A DNA stretch of 64,000 bases from Parerythrobacter lutipelagi (GTDB lineage Bacteria; Pseudomonadota; Alphaproteobacteria; Sphingomonadales; Sphingomonadaceae): positions 1,560,001-1,624,000 of the forward strand of contig NZ_SKCJ01000001.1 of the NCBI RefSeq assembly GCF_005434975.1, written 5' to 3'. Each line of letters starts with the position of its first letter. Positions within the stretch are counted from its first letter, which is position 1. The translations under genes were made by a program, and so were the position numbers. Under the pieces are notes generated by a model that made no database searches, had not been told where the DNA came from, and saw only the letters and a program-made list of their open reading frames with translations. Below are positions 8,411-18,217 of this stretch, in pieces.

Positions 8411-8985
8411 GGCAGGAATTCCGGCCAGTCTTCCAGATCGGCAGCGGTGTCGATATCGCTCAATTCAGGCAGAACCGCCGGGCGGATGCCTTGGGCGATG
8501 AACCGCCGCAGCGTTTCCTCGAACACGGTGTCGGTGCTCCATTCCATATCTTCGAAGGCGAAGCGCGCGTCTGCATTGTAGCCCAGCAGATAATATCCGC
8601 CGTCGCTCGCCGGGCCGATCACCATATCCTCGGTCGCGAGCGTGTCATGCGCGGCCCACAGCACGGCAGGCGTGAGGCCGGGGCAATCGCTGCCGATGAC
8701 GAGGGCCGGCGGGGTGACGCGTGACAGCTTGTCGGTCAGATCACCGTCACCCTGTTCGACCACGTTCAGGTCTTCGCCAAGGCCGGACTTGAACACATCC
8801 GGCTGTGCCCCGGTGACGCGCAATTCGAACGGGATGCCGCTGGCCCGCGCAACTTCGACCGTGTGTGCCAGCAGCTTGGTATAGATCAGCGCCGCGCCTT
8901 CCTCGCCAAAGCCGGGAATGAGGCGGGTCTTGGCTTTGCCGGGTTCCGGCCAGCGGGCGAAAATCGATAGCGTGATCCTGGACAT
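8407..8985 (-). CDS. arsenosugar-cluster transferase, CofC/MobA-like (TIGR04282-like)
   Basis: A 192-aa nucleotidyl/glycosyl-transferase-like protein. It opens with ITLSIFARWPEPGKAKTRL, the signature of rSAM/selenodomain-associated transferase 1. Other family elements are VIGSDCPGLT and GPASDGGYYLLGY. It overlaps the GT2 gene by four bases and would be translated first. The pair TIGR04282/TIGR04283 next to arsM is the usual arrangement in organoarsenical clusters. Its exact reaction is not established from the sequence. Confidence 0.87.
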   Translation of the reverse strand: MSRITLSIFARWPEPGKAKTRLIPGFGEEGAALIYTKLLAHTVEVARASGIPFELRVTGAQPDVFKSGLGEDLNVVEQGDGDLTDKLSRVTPPALVIGSDCPGLTPAVLWAAHDTLATEDMVIGPASDGGYYLLGYNADARFAFEDMEWSTDTVFEETLRRFIAQGIRPAVLPELSDIDTAADLEDWPEFLP

Positions 8986-9043
8986 GCCCCACGGTCCTAA
9001 CCGCTCGCGGCGGCCAGCGCCATGGGGCAGCGTTGCTCAAATG

Positions 9044-10036
9044 TCAGAGTTCGGCAATGATCGAGCGCATCAGTTCGCCGTCCATGCTGGTCGGGACAGA
9101 GATCTTCGTTCCGTTGGCCATTTCGATCCCGAGGAAGTTCTGGTTTCTGGCCGCGCCGCAATGGCCATCGGCGTGCCCGTGATGATCATCTTCATGTCCG
9201 ACCGAGCTTGGCGGCGCGGTTTCGGCAGCCGATTTCAAATCTGCCGGCTTGGGATAGACCTTCGCCATGAAATCGTAATCGAGCTGATCGATGTCGGCCC
9301 CGCCGACGATCGGATCGCCGCTCTCGGTAATCGTGCCGGGCAGCGAATAGCACATGATCGAGTGGCGGTCGGCCGAGACCGTGCCCCAGATCGAATCCTT
9401 CGACAGCGGGGTCAGCACCTGTGCGCGCACCTGCTGTTCCGACCAGCCCTGGGTTGCCTTGAAAAATGCGATCGCTTTTTTCTCGTCGATCTGCGCGATC
9501 AGCTCTGCGCGCATATGTTCGTGCGGGCAGCCGAGCGTGTGCCCGGTCTCGTGACGCACGACCCGGCGAAATTCGCTCTCGGGCGTCTTCATGGTGAAGC
9601 CTTCGAGATTCATGGTCTGCTCACCGGCGTCAATCGAAAGAATGTCTGTGCCGAGATAGGACCAGTACCCGCCTTTGCCGCGCGAAATCCGCACTTGCGG
9701 ATCGGTGCTGCTTTGCGTGAACTGCACATTGGCCGATTTGCCCCACGCATTCATGTGCGAAAGAATCGTCGCGCGCAGATCGTTGGGCGGGTTGTCGAGA
9801 AAATCGACGGTCAGACGCACTCCGTCGGTGCGCCAGTATTTGGTCGTCGCCACGGCAATCGCTTCGGGCGATGGCGGCGGTCCGAGATCCATCGCGGCAA
9901 GCGCATGCATCTGTTCTTCTGGCGGCCGGTTGAGCGGGTTTTGCTCATGCGCAATACGCGATGCGGCGACGATCTTGTGGTCGGGCAGCGAAACCGGGAC
10001 GCAATGCGGACCTTCTACTTGCTTTGTCTTCGCCAT
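9044..10036 (-). CDS. astacin-like (M12) zinc metallopeptidase
   Basis: A 330-aa metzincin protease. The zinc site is HETGHTLGCPHEH at residues 162-174, with His162, His166 and His172 and catalytic Glu163. The Met-turn is SIMCY at residues 226-230. A His/Asp-rich linker (HEDDHHGHADGHC) lies at about 281-293, followed by a short C-terminal domain. No signal peptide is visible, which is unusual for astacins. It is the last gene of a co-directional run with two small genes and two DUF2589-type genes. It may process those proteins, but that is inference. Confidence 0.87.
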   Translation of the reverse strand: MAKTKQVEGPHCVPVSLPDHKIVAASRIAHEQNPLNRPPEEQMHALAAMDLGPPPSPEAIAVATTKYWRTDGVRLTVDFLDNPPNDLRATILSHMNAWGKSANVQFTQSSTDPQVRISRGKGGYWSYLGTDILSIDAGEQTMNLEGFTMKTPESEFRRVVRHETGHTLGCPHEHMRAELIAQIDEKKAIAFFKATQGWSEQQVRAQVLTPLSKDSIWGTVSADRHSIMCYSLPGTITESGDPIVGGADIDQLDYDFMAKVYPKPADLKSAAETAPPSSVGHEDDHHGHADGHCGAARNQNFLGIEMANGTKISVPTSMDGELMRSIIAEL

Positions 10037-10050
10037 GTCAGGCTCCTTAT

Positions 10051-10356
10051 CTATCGATGGGTTGGTTCGCGGCCGAAGGGACCGCGCAGAATCGCGCCCG
10101 TCATGCGGCCTTCGACCCAGCTGATGCGGACGTGGTGTGAGGCATCGCTGCGACGCCTGCCGAGTTGCAGGAAACCCATCCAGCGAGCGAGCCGTCCGGG
10201 CATCTGTTTGATTTCCGTGCGCCAGAATGCGCGCAACTCCCGGCTCGGTTCACGGCTGACGGGCACCACCAGATGCAGCGATTGCAGCTCGGTCCCGACG
10301 GGCATCGCCATGCCGCCGACTGTCTCGATAGCGCGGGCGATCTCGAACAGTCTCAT
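10051..10356 (-). CDS. hypothetical protein, DUF2589 locus A
   Basis: A 101-aa basic soluble protein that I do not recognise. It contains SLHLVVPVSREPSRELRA and a basic middle part (RLARWMGFLQLGRRR). Its ATG overlaps the stop of the upstream 109-aa gene (ATGA), and the astacin gene starts 14 bases after its stop. The tight packing suggests a shared function with the DUF2589 genes. No catalytic motif or membrane segment is seen. Confidence 0.65.
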   Translation of the reverse strand: MRLFEIARAIETVGGMAMPVGTELQSLHLVVPVSREPSRELRAFWRTEIKQMPGRLARWMGFLQLGRRRSDASHHVRISWVEGRMTGAILRGPFGREPTHR

Positions 10357-10682
10357 GCGAGTGCGCCGAGCGCCGCTTCAGCGGGATCGGCCTGTTGCTG
10401 CGGCTCTTCGTCGAGCCATGCCGGCTTGCGTGGGAAACCGACATGATAGGTGACCTTTTCCAGCACCACTTGATGGCCGCTCTTGGTGGTCAGAACATCG
10501 AACGACATTTCACGTCCGATAATCGTCCCGCGCGGATACTCGCTCAGACAGCGGTTGAGGGTCTGCATCGCCGCGTCATTCGAGGGTTCGGCCGCACCGG
10601 CGCGGATATCGAGATTGCCGACCCCGATGCGTTTGACGAACCTGATTTCGCTCAGATCGAACCCCGAATGCGCGACTTTCAT
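10353..10682 (-). CDS. hypothetical protein, DUF2589 locus A
   Basis: A 109-aa soluble protein of unknown family. It has a beta-rich stretch GTIIGREMSFDVLTTKSG followed by VVLEKVTYHVGFPRKP, and an Ala/Glu/Gln-rich tail. It starts 3 bases after the DUF2589 gene and overlaps the following gene by four bases. No known motif is visible. Its place in the operon is the only clue to its role. Confidence 0.68.
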   Translation of the reverse strand: MKVAHSGFDLSEIRFVKRIGVGNLDIRAGAAEPSNDAAMQTLNRCLSEYPRGTIIGREMSFDVLTTKSGHQVVLEKVTYHVGFPRKPAWLDEEPQQQADPAEAALGALA

Positions 10683-10685
10683 CGA

Positions 10686-11474
10686 TCAGGCAGCCGCCAC
10701 GGTGTAGTCGCCCGGGGTGAGGACGGTGCGGTCTGCTTGCACGGTTTCCCCTTCGTGATCGAGCACAGGGGCACCGTCATCATCGCCGGATGGCCCGGAC
10801 ATCAGACCATGGGTGGCCTTTGGCTTGCCGGTTGCCGGATCGTTCGCGGCGACGGTTCTCGGTGCGATCGACTGGTTCATCATGTCGAGCACGCGGGCCA
10901 GCCCCTCGGGCATCCCGCGATCGGCGGCGTGAACCTCGACATGGTATTTGGCGCTCTGGTCGGTCGAACGTGTGTTTTCCTTGTGGCTCGAAACCGAGCC
11001 TTCGACATGGACCTTGAGCGAGAACACGCCCCAGCCGATGCTGGCATCGGCAGAGAACTTGCCTGATTTGTCGAGGCTTTCCTTGCTCGATTCCGAGTTC
11101 TTCACTTCCATATCGAAGATGATGTCGACCGACTGGATGCCCAGCGCCGGGATGTTGACGATCGCCAGCAGCGGCACATCGAGCGAAACCTGCTCGGTGG
11201 GGATCACGCCCTTGTCATCGGCCGGGCCGGTCGCACGATCAAACTTGAAGGCGACCGTGCGAATATCAAAGGTCGCCGGGTCGAATTCGACCGGCTTCTT
11301 GTCCGCCGCAGCTTTCGTCAGCGCAGCCTGGCTGGGTCGGAAGCCGATCTGCTGGATAAATTCTGCGGTCGAGTTGGCAAGACGGACCTGCGCATCGGCG
11401 GCGGCGTTGAGCGGCGCGCCGATCAATTCCTGCATTGGCAGGCCGGTAAACTGGTTACCCATGGAAAAGGCCAT
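10686..11474 (-). CDS. DUF2589 domain-containing protein
   Basis: A 262-aa cytoplasmic-looking protein. The N-terminal helix has LIGAPLNAAADAQVRLANST followed by EFIQQIGF. The core beta region has VPLLAIVNIPALGIQSVDI, and the conserved end is MPEGLARVLDMMNQ. These match the DUF2589 pattern (DAQ helix, VPLL segment, MPxGLxRLL end). A poorly conserved Asp/Gly-rich tail follows. The family has no established function. It lies 16 bases after a second DUF2589-like gene and upstream of the two small genes and the protease. Confidence 0.85.
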   Translation of the reverse strand: MAFSMGNQFTGLPMQELIGAPLNAAADAQVRLANSTAEFIQQIGFRPSQAALTKAAADKKPVEFDPATFDIRTVAFKFDRATGPADDKGVIPTEQVSLDVPLLAIVNIPALGIQSVDIIFDMEVKNSESSKESLDKSGKFSADASIGWGVFSLKVHVEGSVSSHKENTRSTDQSAKYHVEVHAADRGMPEGLARVLDMMNQSIAPRTVAANDPATGKPKATHGLMSGPSGDDDGAPVLDHEGETVQADRTVLTPGDYTVAAA

Positions 11475-11490
11475 TCTGTTTCTCCTTGTG

Positions 11491-12147
11491 TCAGACGATC
11501 TTGTTGAGTTGCGTGATCAGCCGCAGCATGCCTTCTGTCGGGCGTGTGGCGGCAACGTTGATGGTCAGCTGGGCGCGCGGCCCACTGTCCTGGCGCGACC
11601 CGACGCCAAGGGTGAGCATCTTCTTCGGACCGCCGGATGGCGCGCGGGCTGGCTGCGGGGCCATGTCGCGTTCGGGTCCGATGGTATCGGGCTTCGGATC
11701 GACCGGGCCGATCTGCGGGACGTCGATCGGGGCGCCGGCAGTGACGAAGGGCGGGACCTGGGCTGCAACCGGTTCCGGCGCAGTCATCGGTGCGGCCATC
11801 GCGTTATCCATCTCAGGTGCGACCGCCGCTTCGACGACTTCGGGATCCTCACCCCCGACGATTGAGCCGAGCTCGACATCGAGATCGATCCTGAGGTCCT
11901 TGATCGCCAGCATGCTGCTTTCGACCAGCGAAAGCAGCGGCACGCCGATCTGGTTGTAATCGGCCTCGTTCTCGCTGCTGCTGCCACCGGCGCGGGGCAT
12001 TTTGATTGCAAGGCACAGCGGCTTTCCGTCCTTGTCGAAATACCGGCTGACCTGCTCGATGAAATGCCGTTCGACCTGCGCCTGTGCATCGACAATCGAA
12101 CCGGCGACCGAGCCGACAAGATCGTTCAATGCAACATGGTGAGCCAA
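11491..12147 (-). CDS. DUF2589-like protein with Pro/Ala-rich linker
   Basis: A 218-aa protein beginning with LNDLVGSVAGSIVDAQAQVE, which aligns with the DAQ helix of its neighbour. It continues with GVPLLSLVESSMLAIKDLRI, equivalent to the VPLL segment of DUF2589. The middle (about residues 100-165) is a Pro/Ala-rich disordered linker, and a short C-terminal segment (LTINVAATRP) follows. It is the first gene of locus A. Upstream lie 176 bases with no recognised gene. Function is unknown. Confidence 0.75.
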   Translation of the reverse strand: MAHHVALNDLVGSVAGSIVDAQAQVERHFIEQVSRYFDKDGKPLCLAIKMPRAGGSSSENEADYNQIGVPLLSLVESSMLAIKDLRIDLDVELGSIVGGEDPEVVEAAVAPEMDNAMAAPMTAPEPVAAQVPPFVTAGAPIDVPQIGPVDPKPDTIGPERDMAPQPARAPSGGPKKMLTLGVGSRQDSGPRAQLTINVAATRPTEGMLRLITQLNKIV

Positions 12148-12323
12148 GTGATTTCCCCCGTTTCAGTCAGCCGGGGATGACAGGGTGCCGGAGTCGCTGA
12201 CGAATCGGGATTCATCCGTTTCCGATAGAAATCGCCGAGGGATTACACGTAGTTCGGCCCGGTCAGATCATCGGCGTTTGGCGCTGCGAAATGGACGAAA
12301 TGCCGCGTCCCGATTGCCCGGCC

Positions 12324-13103
12324 TCAGACGCCGACCGCTTGTTTCACGTCGCCGACAAAGCTTGAATGACGGATTGCATGGTAGATCGCGCTCGACAGCA
12401 TTCGTCCCGGCAGACGCATATCGCGCCTGACTTGCAGGAACAGGACAAGGCGCGGGTCCGATGTCGTGTTCCACACTTCGTGCGGGAAGGTGTCATCGAA
12501 CACCAGCCACTCACCCTCGCGCCAGCGGTGGATCTCTCCATCGATCGCTATCTCGCAGCGGCCCGGCGTGCCCGGTAGTTTGAGCGGCAGATGACAGTTG
12601 AGCCAGGCCTTGGTCAGTCCGCGATGCTGCGGCACGTGAGTGCCCGGTTCCATGATGGACAGGAAGGCAACGACCACGCCCGGCACTTGGTCGATCGCTT
12701 CCACGATTTTGGGGCAGCACGCCTCGTTGTCCTTTGCGTGATAGCCATAGCCCTGGAAAAAGAAGCTCTTCCACGAGGGGCCCGATGCGATGCGGCGGTG
12801 GTCAGGCGAAATTTTCCCGAGCGGCGGGATGGCGTCCCGATTACGCAGCAGGGGCTCGACTTCTGCACGCAGTGCTTGCCAGTTTGCGCCGGCTTCAACG
12901 AGGCCGGGCACGTTTGCGGGATCGATGATCGGGCAGGTTCCGACGCGAGACTGGCGGGCGAGGAACGCGTTGACCGGATCGCGCATCCGCTTGCCGAAAC
13001 GGACCAGTGGTTTCTGTTTGGGGCGGACATAGGTTTCACTCGGCGCCGGCGCATGGTCGGCGTCGGGAAGCGACCCAGTGGTATGGCCTGCCCCTTCGAG
13101 CAT
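12324..13103 (-). CDS. aspartyl/asparaginyl beta-hydroxylase-like 2OG/Fe(II) oxygenase
   Basis: A 259-aa protein of the AspH type (PF05118-like). The catalytic core has SFFFQGYGYHAKDNE, then EPGTHVPQHRG (first iron ligand His), GEIHRWREGEWLVFDDTFPH (second His region) and RLVLFLQV with the 2OG-binding Arg. The ATG at 13103 is chosen because the frame further upstream runs into the sulfotransferase gene; its ribosome binding site is weak, so a nearby TTG is possible. The gene starts 91 bases after a sulfotransferase on the same strand. It may hydroxylate a protein or small molecule. The target is unknown. Confidence 0.85.
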   Translation of the reverse strand: MLEGAGHTTGSLPDADHAPAPSETYVRPKQKPLVRFGKRMRDPVNAFLARQSRVGTCPIIDPANVPGLVEAGANWQALRAEVEPLLRNRDAIPPLGKISPDHRRIASGPSWKSFFFQGYGYHAKDNEACCPKIVEAIDQVPGVVVAFLSIMEPGTHVPQHRGLTKAWLNCHLPLKLPGTPGRCEIAIDGEIHRWREGEWLVFDDTFPHEVWNTTSDPRLVLFLQVRRDMRLPGRMLSSAIYHAIRHSSFVGDVKQAVGV

Positions 13104-13194
13104 CTGGCAATCATGCCGGAAAATGCGCGGCAAGAATTGTAAGAAATCGACTTGGCCCCGCAAGCGGTGCTGCCTGACGGAACGATTTCGTGGC

Positions 13195-14319
13195 TCAGCC
13201 AGTCGCGGAAGTGCCTGCGATTGCCTCGATTGCGCTGATAAGGCGCGCTTGTGACGGCGTCTCGGGATAGTGCAAAGCCTCGTGCTTCTTGAGCGCCGAG
13301 TCGGGCACGAACAGCGCGTTCGGCAGCTTTGCATTCCGCCGTGATGCCGCGTCCATTTGGGCACGTTGTCTCGTGTTTGGCGAGCACCCGAAATGGGGCA
13401 GGATCGAATTGGAAACAGCATCCGGCAAGTTGCGATAGTCGACAAACAAGCCGTAAGGATCGTCGATTGCAGAGAGCGCTGCCTCGCAATACTGAGCCAA
13501 AATCCATGCCGGATAGTCTTCATCGGCAATCCGGCCAGTGTTTCTGATTCCGAAACATTCGAGCGACATGTAGCCAGGGATGACATGCATTCCGGGATTT
13601 CGGCGGTGCGAAACAAGCACTTCCAGCGCGTCGCGATAGAGGAAGACCCAGGGCACTCCCGGGAATATCCGGCGCAAGTGCGGGAGCGCGTGAATGTGCC
13701 AGCAATCGAGCTTCACGAACCGGTGGGTTGTTGCTCCGGTCCGGTTGCGGGCCAGCGCGGCGACCAGATTACGGACATCGCGATCCTGGGCCATGCCGTG
13801 AATTGCAAGCTGGAGCATCGCATCGAGCACCGGTGCTTCGGAGATTGAAGTGAATTCCTGGACCGAAGCCAGCATTTGCGAAACCAGGGTCGAGCCGCAA
13901 CGAGACATATGCAGAACCAGTCCGGAGGGAGATGATGCTTCGGCAAATTCATCGAGCGCATCAATCGGTGTTTCGCATTGCATGAAGCGGCCAAAGGGCG
14001 ATTGCAACGCAGCGGCCAGGGACTGACTGAAGAAAGGATGCTGCAAGCCGTCCGGCGCTATGGCAATCCACTCCAATGCCAGCGCGTCGCCCTGCAGGCT
14101 CAAGGCGAAAGGAATCCACGGTTTGGGTGGCGCTCGGGAAAGTTTCAGCAGACCGGCCGGTCCCGCCGGTGATTCGGTTGTTCGGGTGTCAATCGTCTGA
14201 ACAATGTGTCGAGCTTCCAGCTCGAGCCCCAAGGCGCGTGCTTCATACTCAGCGGCGGCGGCAAACGCCGTATCCGATTGCAGTTCAAGCAGACGGGCCT
14301 GGAGCGCGTGGTCGGTCAT
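13195..14319 (-). CDS. sulfotransferase family protein
   Basis: A 374-aa PAPS-dependent sulfotransferase-like protein. The 5'-phosphosulfate loop is LVLHMSRCGSTLVSQMLAS near residue 135. The 3'-phosphate-binding strand and helix is WVFLYRDALEVLVSHRR. The start MTDHALQARL at 14319 is chosen because upstream in-frame sequence is the groEL terminator region. It lies just before an Asp/Asn hydroxylase gene, a pairing that suggests joint modification of a shared substrate. No signal peptide is visible, so it probably acts in the cytoplasm. Confidence 0.82.
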   Translation of the reverse strand: MTDHALQARLLELQSDTAFAAAAEYEARALGLELEARHIVQTIDTRTTESPAGPAGLLKLSRAPPKPWIPFALSLQGDALALEWIAIAPDGLQHPFFSQSLAAALQSPFGRFMQCETPIDALDEFAEASSPSGLVLHMSRCGSTLVSQMLASVQEFTSISEAPVLDAMLQLAIHGMAQDRDVRNLVAALARNRTGATTHRFVKLDCWHIHALPHLRRIFPGVPWVFLYRDALEVLVSHRRNPGMHVIPGYMSLECFGIRNTGRIADEDYPAWILAQYCEAALSAIDDPYGLFVDYRNLPDAVSNSILPHFGCSPNTRQRAQMDAASRRNAKLPNALFVPDSALKKHEALHYPETPSQARLISAIEAIAGTSATG

Positions 14320-14445
14320 CACAGCGCTGCGGAAGCGGTCAAGGCTTGTGGTGGATTGCACCGGTTTCCAGTTCGCTTCGAGGCCTTGGTCACACCGCGC
14401 GACGAAGGTCACAAGGCAATCATCGCATTGCCGGACGCGAGGCAA

Positions 14446-14489
14446 GCAAAAAAGGCCCGGCGGATCGCTCCGCCGGGCCTCTCTTTTTC
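14446..14489 (-). terminator. groESL terminator
   Basis: A perfect 12-bp stem (AGGCCCGGCGGA/TCCGCCGGGCCT) with loop TCGC. On the minus strand it is followed by a T run, and there is a second T run on the plus side, so it could act in both directions. It lies 20 bases after the groEL stop. Confidence 0.9.
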
Positions 14490-14509
14490 GTGTCGGTAGA
14501 GTGGCTGGC

Positions 14510-16228
<1,719 letters not shown>

Positions 16229-16236
16229 TCAGCGGA

Positions 16237-16524
16237 TCAGGAAATGATCCCCATGATGTCGCTTTCCTTCATGATCAGCAGGTCTTCGCCGTCGATCTTG
16301 ACTTCAGTGCCGGACCATTTGCCGAACAGGATGCGGTCGCCGGCGTTCACGTCGAGCGGGGTTACGCTGCCGTCTTCGGCCTTGGCGCCGGAACCGACAG
16401 CGACGATTTCGCCTTCGCTCGGCTTTTCCTGTGCGCTGTCAGGGATGATGATGCCGCCGGAAGTCTTCTGGTCGGCTTCGATGCGACGGACCAGAACCCG
16501 GTCGTGCAGTGGACGAAATGCCAT
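16237..16524 (-). CDS. groS: co-chaperonin GroES
   Basis: A 95-aa lid subunit of the GroEL chaperonin. It begins [20 protein letters not shown], and the mobile loop follows as [18 protein letters not shown]. Later family elements are [19 protein letters not shown] and [12 protein letters not shown]. It is the first gene of the groESL operon. The ATG follows AAGAGAAAGG. A CIRCE-type inverted repeat lies 38 bases upstream of the start. Confidence 0.98.
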   Translation of the reverse strand: MAFRPLHDRVLVRRIEADQKTSGGIIIPDSAQEKPSEGEIVAVGSGAKAEDGSVTPLDVNAGDRILFGKWSGTEVKIDGEDLLIMKESDIMGIIS

Positions 16525-16561
16525 AGTGATGACCTTTCTCTTGAAGGGTTGAAAAGTGCGA

Positions 16562-16588
16562 TTGGCACTCTCGGGAGGAGAGTGCCAG
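16562..16588 (-). promoter_or_regulatory. CIRCE operator (HrcA binding site) of groESL
   Basis: TTGGCACTC-N9-GAGTGCCAG upstream of groES. The consensus is TTAGCACTC-N9-GAGTGCTAA, so each arm deviates by one or two bases and the nine-base spacing is exact. This implies heat-shock repression by HrcA, whose gene is not in the window. Confidence 0.9.
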
Positions 16589-16701
16589 CAGGGCGCATAT
16601 GTGTATGCGCGTTCAGGGAGTCAACGGGTGGAGCCCGAAAATATTTCCCGTCTATTCGACGGGTCGTGCGCCCTGTCGGCTGGCTTGGTCGGAGCCTACG
16701 G

Positions 16702-18108
16702 TCAGTAACCGGGCGCAGGGCGCGTCGTCAGGCCCAGCCGGTCGCGCCGCGACCAGCGCCAGCTAAGCAGGATCGCTGCGGACATCAGGCCCGTCGCAAG
16801 GCCGATCCAGATGCCGACCCCTTCCAGCGGCGTGCGGAAACCGAGCCATAGCGCTATCCCGATGCCCGGCACCCAGTAGCTGAAGATTGCGATCCACATC
16901 GGAATGCGCGTGTCCTGCAATCCGCGCAGCGATCCTGCCGCGACTGCCTGCAACCCGTCGAACAGCTGGAAAGCGGCCGCGATGACGAGGTATTTGAGGG
17001 CAAAGCCCACCAGCACTGCGTTGTTCGCGTCCCACGGATCGATATAGATGGCGATCAACGGCTTCGGGATAACGATCATGGCGAGTGCGGTGGTGGCCAT
17101 GAAGCCGGTACCCAGAACGATCGCGGTCCAGCCCGCCCTGCCCATTCCCTGCGGGTCACGCGCGCCGTAGAAATACCCGACCCGGATGGTCGCTGCCTGT
17201 CCGATGCCGAACGGTATCTGGAAGGCGAGGGCAGCAATCTGCAGCGCGACGGTGTGCGCGGCGAGTTGCGGCACACCGATGCTGCCCATCATGAAGGCGG
17301 CGGCTCCGAATATCCCCGCCTCGGCAGTAATCGTCAGCGCGATCGGCGTTCCGATCCGGACGATCTCCCAGAAACGGTGCCAGTCCGCGTTCCACCATCT
17401 GCCAACGATGCGATAGCGATGAAATAGCGGGGTGAAGCGGATGACAATGGCAAAGGCTGCAACCACGCTCAGCGAAGTAATTATAGTGGCCACTGCGGCC
17501 CCGCGCAGACCCAGTTCGGGCGCGCCAAAATTGCCGAAGATGAATGCATAATTGGCCAGCGCGTTAACAGCGATACCGCCCGCTGTGATCGCTGTCGCAA
17601 ACACCGGTCTGCCAAGCGCTGAAACGAAGCTGCGCAGCACGTTGGCGATAACCATCGGGATCATGGAGCCGATCAGGATGGTGTTGTAGCTGAGCGCCAA
17701 TGCGATCACGTTCTCCTGCTGTCCCGTTGCTCGCATCATCGGCCCGAGCGCCAGGCACACAAGCATCCCTGCGGCCCCGGCGACCACGGAAAGCCACAGC
17801 GCCATGCGGGTCGCGCGGCGGACCGGGCGAAGGGCCGGCGCGCGCTCGCCCAGTTCAGCGGCGATCACCGGGGCGACTGCGCCGGTCAAGCCGGACAGCG
17901 CCCACAGCACCAGGCCGAACAGCGCCACTGCAATGGCCGAGGCTGCCAGCGGCGCATCGCCCAGTCGCGCTATGAAAATCACGTCGATTGCGTATGTCAG
18001 CATTTGCAGAAGATTGCCGAGCGCCAGCGGCCAGCTTAGCCGGAGAGTGGCCAGCAGCTCTGTGCGCCAGGGCTTGTCACCCGGCTTCAAGGCATCAATG
18101 TGCGTCAT
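16702..18108 (-). CDS. MATE family efflux transporter
   Basis: A 468-aa inner membrane protein with about twelve membrane segments in two homologous halves. The first half opens LRLSWPLALGNLLQMLTYAI with DVIFIARLGDAPLAA. The second half has PIALTITAEAGIF and VPQLAAHTVALQIAALAF. This is the multidrug and toxin extrusion family, usually a proton- or sodium-coupled exporter of cationic compounds. It is downstream of the DUF305 gene on the same strand but separated by 109 bases with a hairpin, so probably independent. Substrate is unknown. Confidence 0.93.
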   Translation of the reverse strand: MTHIDALKPGDKPWRTELLATLRLSWPLALGNLLQMLTYAIDVIFIARLGDAPLAASAIAVALFGLVLWALSGLTGAVAPVIAAELGERAPALRPVRRATRMALWLSVVAGAAGMLVCLALGPMMRATGQQENVIALALSYNTILIGSMIPMVIANVLRSFVSALGRPVFATAITAGGIAVNALANYAFIFGNFGAPELGLRGAAVATIITSLSVVAAFAIVIRFTPLFHRYRIVGRWWNADWHRFWEIVRIGTPIALTITAEAGIFGAAAFMMGSIGVPQLAAHTVALQIAALAFQIPFGIGQAATIRVGYFYGARDPQGMGRAGWTAIVLGTGFMATTALAMIVIPKPLIAIYIDPWDANNAVLVGFALKYLVIAAAFQLFDGLQAVAAGSLRGLQDTRIPMWIAIFSYWVPGIGIALWLGFRTPLEGVGIWIGLATGLMSAAILLSWRWSRRDRLGLTTRPAPGY

Positions 18109-18162
18109 GCAGCCGGCCCGAATAGGCGCGGCGCGCGGGCAAGGATAGAGGAGGGCGGCGCG

Positions 18163-18190
18163 GTCGCGGCGCTTTGTCAGGCGCCGCGAC
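18163..18190. repeat. GC-rich inverted repeat between two minus-strand genes
   Basis: GTCGCGGCGC-tttgtcag-GCGCCGCGAC, a perfect 10-bp stem. No T run follows on either strand. It sits 28 bases after the DUF305-protein stop, so it may protect the 3' end of that transcript rather than terminate it. Confidence 0.5.
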
Positions 18191-18217
18191 TATCACGCAA
18201 CACGGCTGAAGCCGGGT

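Noticed and set aside
18163-18190. Intrinsic terminator
   Set aside because: The stem is perfect but no T run follows on either strand.
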